Source: Erinaceus europaeus
Lineage: Eukaryota > Chordata > Mammalia > Eulipotyphla > Erinaceidae
NCBI RefSeq assembly: GCF_950295315.1
Contig: NC_080164.1
Span: 13,051,659-13,115,658, forward strand
Reading direction: 5' to 3'
Length of the DNA stretch: 64,000 bases
Shown: positions 12,241 through 22,462 of the stretch, piece by piece
How the letters are laid out: every line of letters starts with the position of its first letter
How positions within the stretch are numbered: the first letter of the stretch is position 1
Translations under genes and position numbers: made by a program
Notes under the pieces: generated by a model
The model's input: the letters and a program-made list of their open reading frames with translations, nothing else
The model's database searches: none
What the model was told of the DNA's origin: nothing

Positions 12241-12973
12241 CACCGACTCCCTTAATAACTCAGGACACCAAACTGAACACTGTTCTTGGAAAGTTGATTC
12301 TATTGTAATTTAATATAAAGTACATTTGCTCCTCCTTTGTGCTAGGAAACCAAAACCACCCAAGATCTCACTCATTGGTGGGATCTTTGAATTTCCAATG
12401 ATTGTCATTTTATGAGAAACCCATCATGGACCCATGGTTTCATGAGGCGACAGCAATCCATTCAGCCCTGCTGAGCGTTCAAGGTAGAAAGTCAGACCAC
12501 TGCAAAGCTGAGAATTACTCGAGTCTGGGTGCTGATCAGCCTGCATTTATTTATTTATTTATGTATTTTCAGGTGGAAGCACGCTCCTTATGTAGTCTTA
12601 CCCTGACTGCTCCGAGTTTTGCTTGGTAAATACTGAGGAAGTGTGTGTAGGATCAATATGCTCGTGAAAGCATGAAATACGATAAGGGAGGTCAGCAGGT
12701 AGAATGATTCTAAGGGGGGGAACCTTCTTTCAAAGGTATAATGGCATTTGGTCACATATTCTCTTGAAATAACAGGATCCACAGCTATCCCTCTAGGAAA
12801 TGAGTTTATGTAAATGAGAACATTCTGCTTTGTGCTGCTGGAGTCACAGAGTATACCAGATGTTTGCATCCCAGGGCTCTACTGCATGATTTTTGTGAGT
12901 ATTTCATAAACCCCAAGACTGGCAAGATTCGGCAGGCAACCACTGTACTTTCTTTTCTCCAGTTTGGGAAAAA

Positions 12974-13018
<45 letters not shown>

Positions 13019-14085
13019 ATACCTTCCATTTCACTGTACCAATTTTATTTTGTAAAAAGTGGCTGCCTTTATTTAAATGGCACGATTCATCTTCTAATGG
13101 TATTTAAGGGGTTTGGGTGGCATGCTGCCAGATTTATATTATTAGAACCTAGGCGTTTGCAAATGAACCTCTTTCAATTAGTGTTTCAGGAAGCAATTAA
13201 ACTGTCTAAAGTGTATTAATGAATACACTGGAATCGGGAAGCCGATTCTCCTAATACCCCCGTTATTAATGCACCATCTGCTTTGCTGCCTTAGGAGCAC
13301 CCAGGATCTCTAACCTCGAGTCCACAGAACCCACTTCCTCATTCACAAAGGTTGCAGAAGCATAAGTTCATAATCGGATTCCATATTCTATAACAGGATG
13401 GGAATATTACATGTAGATTAAGCACATGTATTTTCTTATTATTTTTTTCTGCAAATGCAAATGAAGACACGGGTTCCTTTTCTCTTTCCTTTCCATTCTG
13501 TGTCATGTGTCAAAACAGTATCAGCCCTGTGACTATGATCCTGGATCTGAGATGCCTGCAAAAAGGCTTGAGAGCTGCATGGGGACCTGGTGAGTGTTCA
13601 GGAGAGCAGTAGGATCTGGTCCAAGCTGTCATTTTTCATTAATGAAGGAAGAGATTTGTCACTGTGTTGCATCTTCACACAAGGAGTGGTCCAGGTGCCG
13701 AGACTGGGCTGGGGCTGGGCTTCTTTCCAGTCTTCTCCCCAGCTCTGGCTCCAGGATGGGGTTCCAGGAGTTGCTAAGCATCCTGGAGATATTTCCCATT
13801 GGCTTCAGGACCAGGCAGACACCAGGGGTGCATGAAAGAGGCTCATGGGAAGATGGATGTGAGGGTGGGGAAGGCAAGCTGGCAAGACATCGGTTTCTCT
13901 AAGTGTACTACTGTCTCTCATGGTTCACTGCTGTGATGGCAGTCAAAACAGAGGAGGCCACACTCCATACTTGACACAAGACTCCTGGAGGAAAGAGGAT
14001 ATAGGGCCAAGGAAACCTCTGCAAGTAAAATCAGAGGCTGTCATGGAGGGGGGGGGGGACTCTGGAGGTGAAGAGGAGCAGGGCT
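12241..14085. other. Unique non-coding DNA with an (AT)n microsatellite
   Basis: No supported gene. An (AT)n run occupies about 12976-13015. Overlapping open frames at 13590-13902 on both strands are uninformative; no domain seen. Confidence 0.45.
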
Positions 14086-14087
14086 TA

Positions 14088-14243
14088 CAGAATAGGCAGG
14101 GCTGTGGCAACCTGGAAAGAGCCCAGCACACAGAGTGCATACCTTACCACACATAAGGCCCTGGGTTCAAGTCCTGGCACCATATTGGAGCACCATGCAT
14201 GGCATCTGGAGAGCTCTATAAATGTTGGTAGAGTGCTAAAGAG

Positions 14244-14290
<47 letters not shown>
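14088..14290 (+). mobile_element. Degenerate SINE ending in (TC)n
   Basis: Contains a B-box-like GGGTTCAAGTCCTGGCACC, with downstream GGAGCACCATGCATGGC, and terminates in a pure (CT)n run at about 14249-14289. Same organisation as other old SINEs in the window whose 3' end is a pyrimidine microsatellite. Confidence 0.55.
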
Positions 14291-14295
<5 letters not shown>

Positions 14296-14404
14296 AAAGA
14301 AGCAAAAAAGAATAGGTAAGGATGAGGAAAGTAGAGAAGACATTAGTAATTTCTACCAGACCCCCAGACTTCTTCCCCTTCAATACTCATTAAATGCTGT
14401 GACA

Positions 14405-14570
14405 GTGGGCTGGGGAGACAGCAGCATGATGATGCAAAAAGACTTTGCATGTCTGAGGTACTGAGGTCCCAGGTTCAATCCCCAGCACCACTTGAGCCAG
14501 CGGTGAGCAGTGGTCTGATCTCTCCCTCTCTGTATTTCACTAAAATAAATAACAACAGAACTTTTTAAAA
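14405..14570 (+). mobile_element. Old tRNA-type SINE
   Basis: GGGGAGACAGCAGCATGATGATGCAAA ... CAGGTTCAATCCCCAGCACC ... GAGCAGTGGTCTGATCTCTCCC ... AAAATAAATAA. Same family as the copies at 15852, 40345, 60935(-) and 63505 (AGATAGCATAATGGTTATGCAAA type). Confidence 0.65.
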
Positions 14571-14589
14571 TGCTGTGACAGGCTAGGCT

Positions 14590-14900
14590 GTGCCTCTTCA
14601 AATGCTGATTCTGAAGACCTAACCTCTGATAGCTCAGAGTTTTGATCCTGTTTGGGAAAAAAAATGTTTGTTGCAGAAGAAATTGGTTACTTAAGATGAG
14701 ATCATGCCAGAGTAGCGTGGGATCATGACTGAATACAATTGAAATCTTTTTTTTCTGCTTCCAAGATTATTGCTTAACTGGTTGCACCTCTGCCTAACCC
14801 ATGAAATCCTAATAAAAAGAGAAATGCAGATTCAGGGGTGCACTGGGAGGGGAGAACCAATAAAGAGCCAGAGATGAGAGAGATTCAGCACCATGGACTC
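14590..14900 (+). mobile_element. Probable ancient mammalian interspersed repeat, family undetermined
   Basis: The motif series CCTAACCTCTGATAGCTCAG, TTACTTAAGATGAGATCATG and CAGAGTAGCGTGGG resembles, from memory, a widespread ancient mammalian repeat (…CCTAACCCCCAGTACCTCAGAATG… …GTTAAGATGAGGTCATA…). I cannot name the family safely. Confidence 0.4.
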
Positions 14901-15278
14901 TTAACAACCTTGTTCTGTTTTCTGCTTGCTCCCATCTCTGACTCTCTCCTCAGCTCTGTCCCCTAAGAACTGGCCTGCCACCTTTGCATTCACTTGCTCT
15001 TTATGTTCTTCTGCCTCCTGCAACCATGGGCTTTAGATGTCCACCCTCCAACTCCATGCCTGCTCTGAGTGAATACACTTCCTTCAGCCCTACCTATGAC
15101 ATGAACCACCTCCCCTTGAGTAGATGTGAGAATTTGAAGGTATAGTGATGGGTCTTTGAGAGCAGAAAGTCCTAGACTAGGATCCAGGTGATCTTGCACT
15201 TGATACTGGCCTTGCCATCAGCTGGATTCAGAGTTGGGCAGAAAGTCTGAGTTCTAAACATTATAAAAATAAGGATGT

Positions 15279-15609
15279 CGGGACGGGGCGGTAGCTCAGC
15301 AGGTTAAGTGCACGTGGCACAAAGCACAAGGAACTTCCTTCGAACCCCGGCTCCCCACCTGCAGAGGGGTTGTTTCACAGGTGGTGAAGCAGGTCTGCAG
15401 GTGTTTGTCTTTCTCTCCCCCTCTGTCTTCCCCTCCTCTCTCCATTTCTCTCTGTCCTATATATTGACAGCAACAACAGTAATAACAACAATAAACAACA
15501 AGGGCAAAAAAGGGGACAAAATAGCCTCCAGGAGAAATGGATTCGTAGTGCAGGCACTGAGCCCCAGCAATAACCCTAGAGGTAAAAATAAATAAACAAA
15601 CAAACAACT
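15279..15609 (+). mobile_element. Long-form tRNA-derived SINE
   Basis: A box TAGCTCAGCAGG, core and CT block as in the common SINE. Unlike short-form copies, the tail continues beyond AACAAGGGC into a ~75-bp 3' module (AGCCTCCAGGAGAAATGG ... GTGCAGGCACTGAGCCC ... AATAACCC) before the A-rich end. TSD AAATAAGGATGT at 15267-15278 and 15610-15621. Confidence 0.93.
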
Positions 15610-15689
15610 AAATAAGGATGTTGCACCAGGGACATGTAAGGTCTTTCTGGAGTTACTAATCTATGATTTCATCCTAAGAACACGGGAAC

Positions 15690-15845
15690 CAGCTGTGTAT
15701 CTGAGTGGTAGAGCATGTATCCTTACCTGCAAAGGCCTGGGTTTCACCCTTGGTAACATATGACAACAACAATATGTGGCAAAATATGTGGATCTCCACC
15801 AATGCTGGAGCAATGCTTTGGTCTCTCTCTTAAAAATAAACTTAT
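15690..15845 (+). mobile_element. Degenerate tRNA-type SINE
   Basis: CTGTGTATCTGAGTGGTAGAGC (A-box like), GGCCTGGGTTTCACCC (B-box like), then AATGCTGGAGCAATGC-TTTGGTCTCTCTC and an A-rich end. Divergent. Confidence 0.5.
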
Positions 15846-15851
15846 GAACTC

Positions 15852-15968
15852 AACCAGAGATAGAGGATAGATAGCATAATGGCTATGCAGAGAGCCTCTT
15901 GTGCCTGAGGCTCCACAGTCCCAGGTTCAATCCAAAGCCTCACCATAAACCAGAGCTGATCAGTGTTC
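15852..15968 (+). mobile_element. Old SINE immediately upstream of the giant triplet array
   Basis: GATAGATAGCATAATGGCTATGC head, CCCAGGTTCAATCC B box and CCAGAGCTGATCAGTG-TTCTG tail. The tail runs straight into the TAC array, suggesting that the SINE 3' end seeded it. Confidence 0.7.
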
Positions 15969-17005
15969 TGCTACTACTACTACTACTACTACTGTTACTA
16001 CTACTACTACTACTACTACTGTTACTACTACTACTACTTTTACTACTACTGTTACTACTACTGTTACTACTACTACTGTTACACTACTGTTACTACTACT
16101 ACTACTGTTACTACTACTACTGTTACACTACTGTTACTACTACTACTACTGTTACTACTACTGTTACTACTACTACTGTTACTACTACTACTATTGTTAC
16201 TACTACTAATACTATTGTTACTACTACTGTTACTACAACTACTATTACTACTACAACTACTACTGTTACTACTACTACTACTGTTACTACTACTGTTACT
16301 ACTACTACTATTGTTACTACTACTACTGTTACTACTACTACTGTTACTACTACTACTGTTACTACTACTACTATTGTTACTACTACTGTTACACTACTGT
16401 TACTACTACTGTTACTACTACTGCTGTTACTACTACTACTACTACTGTTACTACTACTACTACTGTTACACTACTGTTACTACTACTCTTACTACTACTA
16501 CTCTTACTACTACTACTACTGTTACTACTACTACTGTTACACTACTGTTACTACTACTTTTACTACTACTACTACTCTTACTACTACTACTCTTACTACT
16601 ACTACTACTACTGTTACTATTACTACTGTTACTACTACTACTACTGTTGCTACTACTACTGTTACACTACTGTTACTACTACTGTTACTACTACTGCTGT
16701 TACTACTACTACTGTTACTACTACTACTACTGTTACTACTACTACTGTTACTACTACTACTACTGTTACTACTACTGTTACACTACTACTGTTACTACTA
16801 CTACTGTTACTATTACTACTGTTACTACTACTGTTACTACTACTACTGTTACACTACTGTTACTACTACTGTTACTACTACTGTTACTACTACTACTACT
16901 CTTACTACTCCTACTACTCTTACTACTACTACTGTTACTACTACTACTCTTACTACTACTACTACTGTTACCACTACTACTACTAATAATAATAACAATA
17001 ATAAT
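15969..17005 (+). repeat. ~1.04 kb imperfect TAC/GTT trinucleotide array
   Basis: Nearly pure (TAC)n interrupted regularly by GTT, giving blocks of two to six TAC then GTT, with occasional CTT, GCT and ATT variants and a recurring GTTACACTACTG segment that shifts the triplet phase. It ends in AATAATAATAACAATAATAAT. Because TAC, ACT and CTA codons plus GTT contain no stops, two plus-strand frames stay open for >350 codons. Those frames translate to Tyr/Thr/Leu homopolymer runs and are not evidence of a gene. Confidence 0.97.
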
Positions 17006-17170
17006 CAGCCAGGAAGCTAGTTAGTGGTAGACTGCATGCCTTCCATATGTGAAACTTTGGGCTCATTTCTGAAAGTTACATGCAAAACAAAAACCTTTCT
17101 GACACTATAACAGCTTCATTTGCACTTTGTCATCACAAAGAAAAAGGTGAGTTTTAAAAAAATATATTCC

Positions 17171-17510
17171 TGGGGGTCGGGCGGTGGCGCAGTGGGTTAA
17201 GCGCATGTGGCGCAAAGCGCAGGGAAGAATACCGGTTTGAGCCCCTGGCTCCCCACCTGCAGGAGAGTCGCTTCACAGGAGGTGAAACAGATCAGCAGGT
17301 GTCTATCTTTCTCTCCCCCTCTCTGTCTTCCCCTCCTTTCTCCATTTCTCTCTGTCCTATCCAACAACGAACAACATCAACAATGGCAATAATAATAACC
17401 ACAAGGAGGCTACAACAACAAGGGCAACAAAAAGGGGGAAAATGGCCTCCAGGAGCTGTGGATTCATGGTGCAGGCACTGAGCCCAGCAATAACCCTGGA
17501 GGGAAAAAAA
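17171..17510 (+). mobile_element. Long-form tRNA-derived SINE
   Basis: Head GGGTCGGGCGGTGGCGCAGTGG, B box GGTTTGAGCCC, complete core and CT block, and the extra 3' module GGCCTCCAGGAGCTGTGG ... GTGCAGGCACTGAGCCC ... CAATAACCCTGGAGGG. Approximate duplication of an AATATTCCT-containing site lies on both sides (about 17158-17171 and 17511-17520). Confidence 0.92.
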
Positions 17511-17624
17511 AAATATTCCTTTCATTTCCTGTTAGGACTTTTGAAAATCAGCACTCGGGCAGTGAGTCACCCTGCTCTGATGGCTTCTCCACTGTTGGTT
17601 AGGAAGTACTATACACCAGTGGAG

Positions 17625-18038
17625 AAGCAGTTATAGGAGCCAGAAGTCCCACCTTCTGCACCCTAGAAACAACCTTGATCCATCCTCCCAGTGGGGGAGA
17701 AGTGACAGGAGAAAGAGGATAAGAGGGCTCCAAACTCCAGCTCCATCAGCACCCGAAGAGAAAGGAGAGGGACATTTGGAGGTAGTAATGGTGTCATGAG
17801 TGGTTTGGAAGGGAAGAGAGGACTGGATCAGGAGCAAAAAGGGGAAACATGTATAAAAGTAGACAGACAGTTGTAGAGCTGAGGGGAACTGTGGTAGCTT
17901 GCAGTGGGGAGATTGAAGATTCAGAACCCGGGTGTTGGGAATGGAGTGGATATAACTCCTGTTGACATATAATTTTGTAAATCAATATCAAATCACTAAT
18001 ACAACTCAAAATATAAATAAATTTAAAAAATAAAAATA
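17625..18038 (+). mobile_element. Divergent L1 3' UTR tail
   Basis: GGAGAAGCAGTTATAGGAGCC and CCCACCTTCTGCACCC match the shared terminal segment of hedgehog L1 3' UTRs (compare 27.9, 37.8 and 51.0 kb). The rest is strongly diverged and ends in an A-rich AAATAAATTTAAAAAATAAAAA tail, which passes into the GAA tract. Confidence 0.5.
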
Positions 18039-18352
18039 GAAGAAGAAGAATAAAATGAAGAATAAGATGAAGAAGAAGAAAAAGAAGATGAAGAAGAAGA
18101 AAAAGAAGAAGATGAAGAAGAAGAAGAAAAAGAAGAAGATGAAGAAGAACAAGAAGATGAAGAACAAGAAGATGATGATGAAGAACAAGAAGAAGATGAA
18201 GAAGAACAAGAAGAAGATGATGAAGAAGAATTGAAAAAGATAAAGGAGAAGAAAAAGAAGATGAAGAAGAACAAGAATAATAATAAGAAGAAGATGATGA
18301 AGAAGAAGATGATGATGATGAAGATGGAGAAGATGGAGAAGAAAAAGAAGGG
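18039..18352 (+). repeat. ~310 bp GAA/GAT polypurine tract
   Basis: Imperfect (GAA)n with interspersed GAT, ACA and AAA triplets, almost wholly purine on the plus strand. The long minus-strand frames here are Ser/Phe/Leu homopolymer readings. It starts in an L1 A-tail and ends at a SINE remnant. Confidence 0.95.
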
Positions 18353-18430
18353 AGAGTACAGGTTCAACCCCTGATGCTGTCTTATGCCAGAGCTGAGCAC
18401 TGCTCCGGTCTCTCTCTTTCAGAAGAAGCA
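18353..18430 (+). mobile_element. SINE 3' remnant
   Basis: AGGTTCAACCCCTGATGC (B box side) and GCCAGAGCTGAGCACTGCTC match the AGATAGCATAATGG SINE family. The head is missing, apparently replaced by the GAA tract. Confidence 0.55.
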
Positions 18431-18664
18431 AATATAAAGAAGATGACTGGGAAGCCATCTAGTTTAGATGTGGGCACGAGAAGTCATGATGGGATCAGTG
18501 TCCTAGTAGGAGGAGTCACCAGGGAACTCCTCTCTTTCACCAGGAGAGAACTCTGATAGCAGGTGGCTGACTGCAAGCCATGGAAAGACCTTTCCTCAGA
18601 ACTCAGTCATGCCTGCAGACTGATCTGGAGACCTAGCCTTCAGAGTCATAAGAATTTAATATTT

Positions 18665-18900
18665 AGGGGTGGTGGTATGGGGGGGGGCTTTGAAACACCC
18701 AGTGAAGCACACATATTACCATGAACAGGGAAGCAAGCTCCATCCCCTCCTCCCCATCTGTGGGGGGGGTGCTTCTTGAGCAGTGAAGCAGGTCTGCAGG
18801 TGTCTATCTTTCTCTTTCCCTCTCTATCTGTTCTCTTTTAATTTTCTCTCTGTCCTGTCCTGTCAAGAATAACAGAAAGAAATAAGAGAGAAAATAATTC
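18665..18900 (+). mobile_element. Degenerate tRNA-derived SINE
   Basis: Weak head, then CCTCCCCATCTGTGG, GCAGTGAAGCAGGTCTGCAGG, TGTCTATCTTTCTC and a CTCTGTCCTGTCC-like stretch. Confidence 0.65.
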
Positions 18901-18929
18901 AATATTGGTGTGTAAGGTCCCTCAGTTAA

Positions 18930-19265
18930 AGATATTTTGTTGTCTTGAAAAATTCATGTTAAGTGAAATAAGTCAGAAACAGAAGGATGAATATAGGATG
19001 ATCTCACTCTCAGGCAGAAGTTGACAAACAAGATCAGAAGAGAAAACACAAGTAAAACCTGAACTGGAATTGGCGTATTGCACCAAAGTAAAAGACTCTG
19101 GGGTGGGTGGGGGGATAATACGGGTCCAAAAAGGATGACAGAGGACCTAGTGGGGGTTGTGTTGTTATATGGAAAACTGAGAAATGTTATGCATGTACAA
19201 ACTATTGTATTTACTGTCGAATGTAAAACATTCATTCCCCAATAAGGAAATTAAAAGAGAGAGAG
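18930..19265 (+). mobile_element. Old L1 3' end
   Basis: TTCATGTTAAGTGAAATAAGTCAG matches the ORF2 terminal region, followed by a 3' UTR with GCACCAAAGTAAAAGACTC and a terminal TTCCCCAATAAGGAAATTAAAAG. Heavily decayed. Confidence 0.7.
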
Positions 19266-19338
19266 AGATTTTTGTCGTGACACCCAAGCCAACTCATCCT
19301 TCACTTATCTCCATGCACCTCTCCATGCACAGAACACA

Positions 19339-19382
19339 TGGAGTAAGAACCATCATTCTTGCAAATGATGGTTCTTACTCCA
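19339..19382. repeat. Perfect 19-bp inverted repeat with 6-nt loop
   Basis: The arm TGGAGTAAGAACCATCATT (19339-19357) and its exact reverse complement (19364-19382) are separated by CTTGCA. There is no mismatch in the stem. Not part of any repeat family that I recognise. Confidence 0.97.
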
Positions 19383-20212
19383 GATACACTGGGTCTCAGT
19401 CACACATGGAAGTGCTTCATGAAGGCAGGGGAGGGCCAGGTGGTCGGTGACTTTTTTCTGACAGTTTCAGATTCCAGAGTTATTTGACATTTGGTTATGT
19501 TGGTCAGATAGTGTCTAACCTGTCCCCTGAAAACCTCTAGTATGGATACAGGAGTTTGTGTTAGGTGAGCCAAGGAAGCTCATTTCACAGCCAGTGATTA
19601 ACAAATGGAAAATTGATAACATTTACTAATTCTCAGACATTTAATTTATCTGGCATCAATCAATCAACAAATAAGTACTTAGTGAGATCTCCTCCGGTAG
19701 ACTTTGATAGGCAGGCATCCAGAGAGGATAGTTTTTTGTTTTTTTTTGGGGGGGAGATTGGTTTTTAATCTAACTTTTGGCACTTCCTCGTTGTTTGGGC
19801 CCAGTTTTTGCTTAATTCTCAGACTTTCTGTTTTTTTATCTCTAAAATGGAAATAAGCATATCTACATTACAAGAAATTTATGAAAATTAAACAAAGGCA
19901 AGTGAATATTTTACATTGTCTTGCAAATGTTAACTGAAAGTTATAAAATAACTAATAAACATTGTAAATAAAAGGTACATATCTGCACAGTGACCTGAGA
20001 ATATTAAATAAGCATAATGAGTGAGCCTACTTTAATATAGTGAAGGGCATGAAAGAAAACAGACCAGAATTCTGTAAGGCCTCCTTAGACCTGTAAGCTT
20101 GGCACCTTGGTCTCCTTAATTCTTAGATCCATATCCAGGCTGTCAAATACAGTTCAGTCCCCTCTGCAGAGACCCATATGTTGAACTTCACTTGCAGGAC
20201 TGTAAACACACT
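19383..20212. other. Unique non-coding DNA
   Basis: No gene or repeat recognised. A short T/G run lies near 19735-19755. Confidence 0.45.
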
Positions 20213-20218
20213 AAACTC

Positions 20219-20754
20219 TGCTGGGAAATTGTGCCGATGCAGTCACATCTTCCATGTTGTCCCCTCAGGCTACTGCTAGTTCCCGCGAGAGTTGGGACAT
20301 TCTGGGAGTGCCTGTTCAGCCATGTTGTGCCCTCAGGGCATTGTCTATATCCTGGCGATATTTGGAGTGCTTTGGTTACTCCTCCCCCTCCCATTCTCAT
20401 GAGAGTTATTATCCTATCCTGGAGTGCTTTGGTCACTCCTCCCCCCTCCCATTCTCATGAGAGTTATCATCCTATCCTGGAGTGCTATGGTTACTCCTCC
20501 CCCTTCCCATTCTCGTGAAAGCTGCTCCTATAAAAGCCCTTCTTCTTCCGCACCTCATTCTCTTGCCAGCGCTTCACTCCGGTGTTCAGATGCAGGAAAG
20601 GTTACTGTGTGAGATGGCCATTTTCGCTACCTCCACGTGGCCCAACCTGCCTCTCTAGCACCCAACTCTGAGGTGCCAGCGCAAATAAAGATTTGTGTTT
20701 CCTCTTCACTCCAGACCCCCTCTCTCTCTTCTCCGCGGCCCGCGCACAACAACA
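20219..20754 (+). mobile_element. Solo LTR with triplicated U3 segment
   Basis: A 536-bp unit starting TGCTGGG and ending CAACAACA, bracketed by a perfect 6-bp duplication AAACTC (20213-20218 and 20755-20760). U3 carries three tandem ~57-58 bp units (starting 20364, 20421 and 20479, each GGAGTGCT...). TATAAAAG is at 20529-20536 and AATAAA at 20684-20689. The spacing of TATA to AATAAA (~150 bp) implies an R region of ordinary size. No internal retroviral sequence adjoins, so it is a solo LTR. The 6-bp duplication is typical of class II elements (inference). Confidence 0.85.
20364..20535 (+). promoter_or_regulatory. Tandem U3 repeat (3 copies, possible enhancer) and TATA box
   Basis: Three near-identical copies containing CCATTCTCATGAGAGTTAT and CTCCTCCCCC. 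The third lies directly upstream of TATAAAAG. Tandem direct repeats in U3 are a classical place for retroviral enhancers; activity here is inferred only from position. Confidence 0.7.
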
Positions 20755-20888
20755 AAACTCAACAACACTGTCTACCCATGCTCTTCTCTCTCCAGTGTGG
20801 TTCTCTATTTTAGACTATTCAGAGAATATCACCTACCAGGGGCCTTGGAGAATTCTTGGCATCTTCCACCCACATTCATGCCATCAGT

Positions 20889-20934
<46 letters not shown>
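20889..20934 (+). repeat. (CA)n microsatellite
   Basis: Uninterrupted dinucleotide run of about 23 units. Confidence 0.95.
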
Positions 20935-20935
<1 letters not shown>

Positions 20936-21437
20936 TTTTCACTGGAGTTTCACCCCTCCAGGCTGATTTTTTTTTCCTTTCCAGCTAGAAGGAGGCAATC
21001 AGAGAAAGACAACACAGTACTGAAGGCTCCTTCAGTACCATGGGGGCCAGGTTCAGGCCTGGCTGGTGTGCATGACAAACCAAGCATATAACTACCTGCG
21101 TTATCTTGTTGGCTCACTTTTAACTGTCTTATCTCCTGTATCAGTTCCACCCCTCTCAACCTCTCCTTAGATCATTCTATCCAAAGCTGCCAACATTTCT
21201 CCCCTATCCCCCAGCATATTCTGATCATTCACTAAATGATCTCCCCCAAATCTGACTTTTTCTCAGCCCCTGAGTGAAAGTTGCACAACAAAACATGTGG
21301 GGAGCCCACCCTGCTACAAATCCCTCACTGAGTCTCATTTGCTCACAAAGACCAAAATTCTTGGCAAGGTCGAGAGTATACACCTGCCTGAGCTCACCAC
21401 CTCTACACCTCGGGCCCACAGCACACTGGCCCAGTTT

Positions 21438-21640
21438 TTTAAAATTTATTTATTTAATAGAAACAGAAAGAAATTGAGAAGGGAGGGGGGGATAGGGAAA
21501 GATAGATACACCTGCAGCCCTGCTTAAACACTCCTGAAGTTTTTCTGCCTGCAGGTGGGGGCCAGGGGCTTAAACCCAAGTTCTTGAACACTGTAATATG
21601 AGTGCTTAATCAGGTGTGCCATAGACTGGTCCCCTGACCC
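21438..21640 (-). mobile_element. SINE, minus strand
   Basis: Reverse complement of the older SINE type: TTTATTTATTTAATAGAAACAG, CACCTGCAGCCCTGC, CTGCAGGTGGGGGCCAGGGG, and a B-box complement. Confidence 0.75.
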
Positions 21641-21724
21641 CATTCTCTGAATCGCCAGAAACCTCTGGTTTCCATTCTGGGGTCCATGTCAACACTGAAC
21701 TCCAAGGTAACAATAGTTTACTCC

Positions 21725-21778
21725 CATAACAACAACAATAATACAACAAAGGCAAGAAAAGGGAATAAATAAATATTA
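21725..21778 (+). mobile_element. SINE 3' tail remnant
   Basis: CAACAACAATAATACAACAAAGGC followed by AAGGGAATAAATAAAT, the terminal part of the common SINE only. Confidence 0.5.
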
Positions 21779-21904
21779 AATGTTATTTTACTCCCCCCAT
21801 CCTTCTAATTTTTTTTCAACTTAACTAAAAAAGCCTTTTGTAAAGAACAAATATCTCATAGGTTCTCAAAGTGTTGTATGTTTATTCTTAGAAAAGTATT
21901 TTAA

Positions 21905-22155
21905 AAGTTTGGATGCAAAGGCAAGAGCCGGCTGAAGCATCCTGGTTCGAGCCCCCGGTTCGAGCCCCAGGATCTCCACCTGCAGGGGCGGTGAAACAGA
22001 TCTACAGGTGTCTGTCTTTCTCCCCCCCTCTCTGTCTTCCCCTCCTCTCTCCATTTCTCTCTGTCCTATCCAACAATGACGACATCAACAACAATAATAA
22101 CTACAACAATAAAACAACAAGGACAACAAAAGGGAATAAATAGATAAATAAAAAG
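21905..22155 (+). mobile_element. tRNA-derived SINE with duplicated B-box segment
   Basis: Core and tail match the common SINE. The segment GGTTCGAGCCCC occurs twice (about 21954 and 21969), a local duplication absent from other copies. The A-box head is truncated. Confidence 0.85.
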
Positions 22156-22244
22156 TTTGGAGTATTCTTTTTAGTATTATGATAGTTTCAGCTTCTAAGG
22201 ACTAAGACCATCACTGGATGACAAGCTCACTCAGCATTCTTCTT

Positions 22245-22276
22245 CTTTTTTTTAAGATAGAGAAAGATATAGATCA

Positions 22277-22312
<36 letters not shown>

Positions 22313-22462
22313 TTAGATAGATAGATGATAGATAGATTATCTATGTGGATACAGAAAGAGAGACCATAGCACCAAAGCTTCCTCAGCCAGGCTTGAACCG
22401 GGTCATGCACACGGCAAGGGAGTGCACTATTCAAGTGAGCTGCATCACTCACTGGCCCACAC
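22245..22462 (-). mobile_element. Old SINE, minus strand, with internal (TAGA)n
   Basis: GGCTTGAACCGGGTCATGC (B-box complement) and CAAGTGAGCTGC follow an expanded (TAGA)n microsatellite at about 22274-22337. Confidence 0.6.

Noticed and set aside
13590..13902. Overlapping frames of 81, 102 and 72 codons
   Set aside because: Open on both strands in a GC-richer patch; no domain and no reason to prefer one.
15899..17024. Two >350-codon open frames across the TAC array
   Set aside because: They exist only because TAC/ACT/CTA and GTT triplets contain no stop codons. The products are Tyr/Thr/Leu homopolymers without any domain.
18006..18458. 150- and 125-codon minus-strand frames
   Set aside because: Low-complexity readings of the GAA tract.
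20321..20750. Alternative LTR limits TGTTGTGC...GCACAACA, suggested by inverted termini
   Set aside because: No target duplication flanks those limits, whereas 20219-20754 has a perfect 6-bp duplication.
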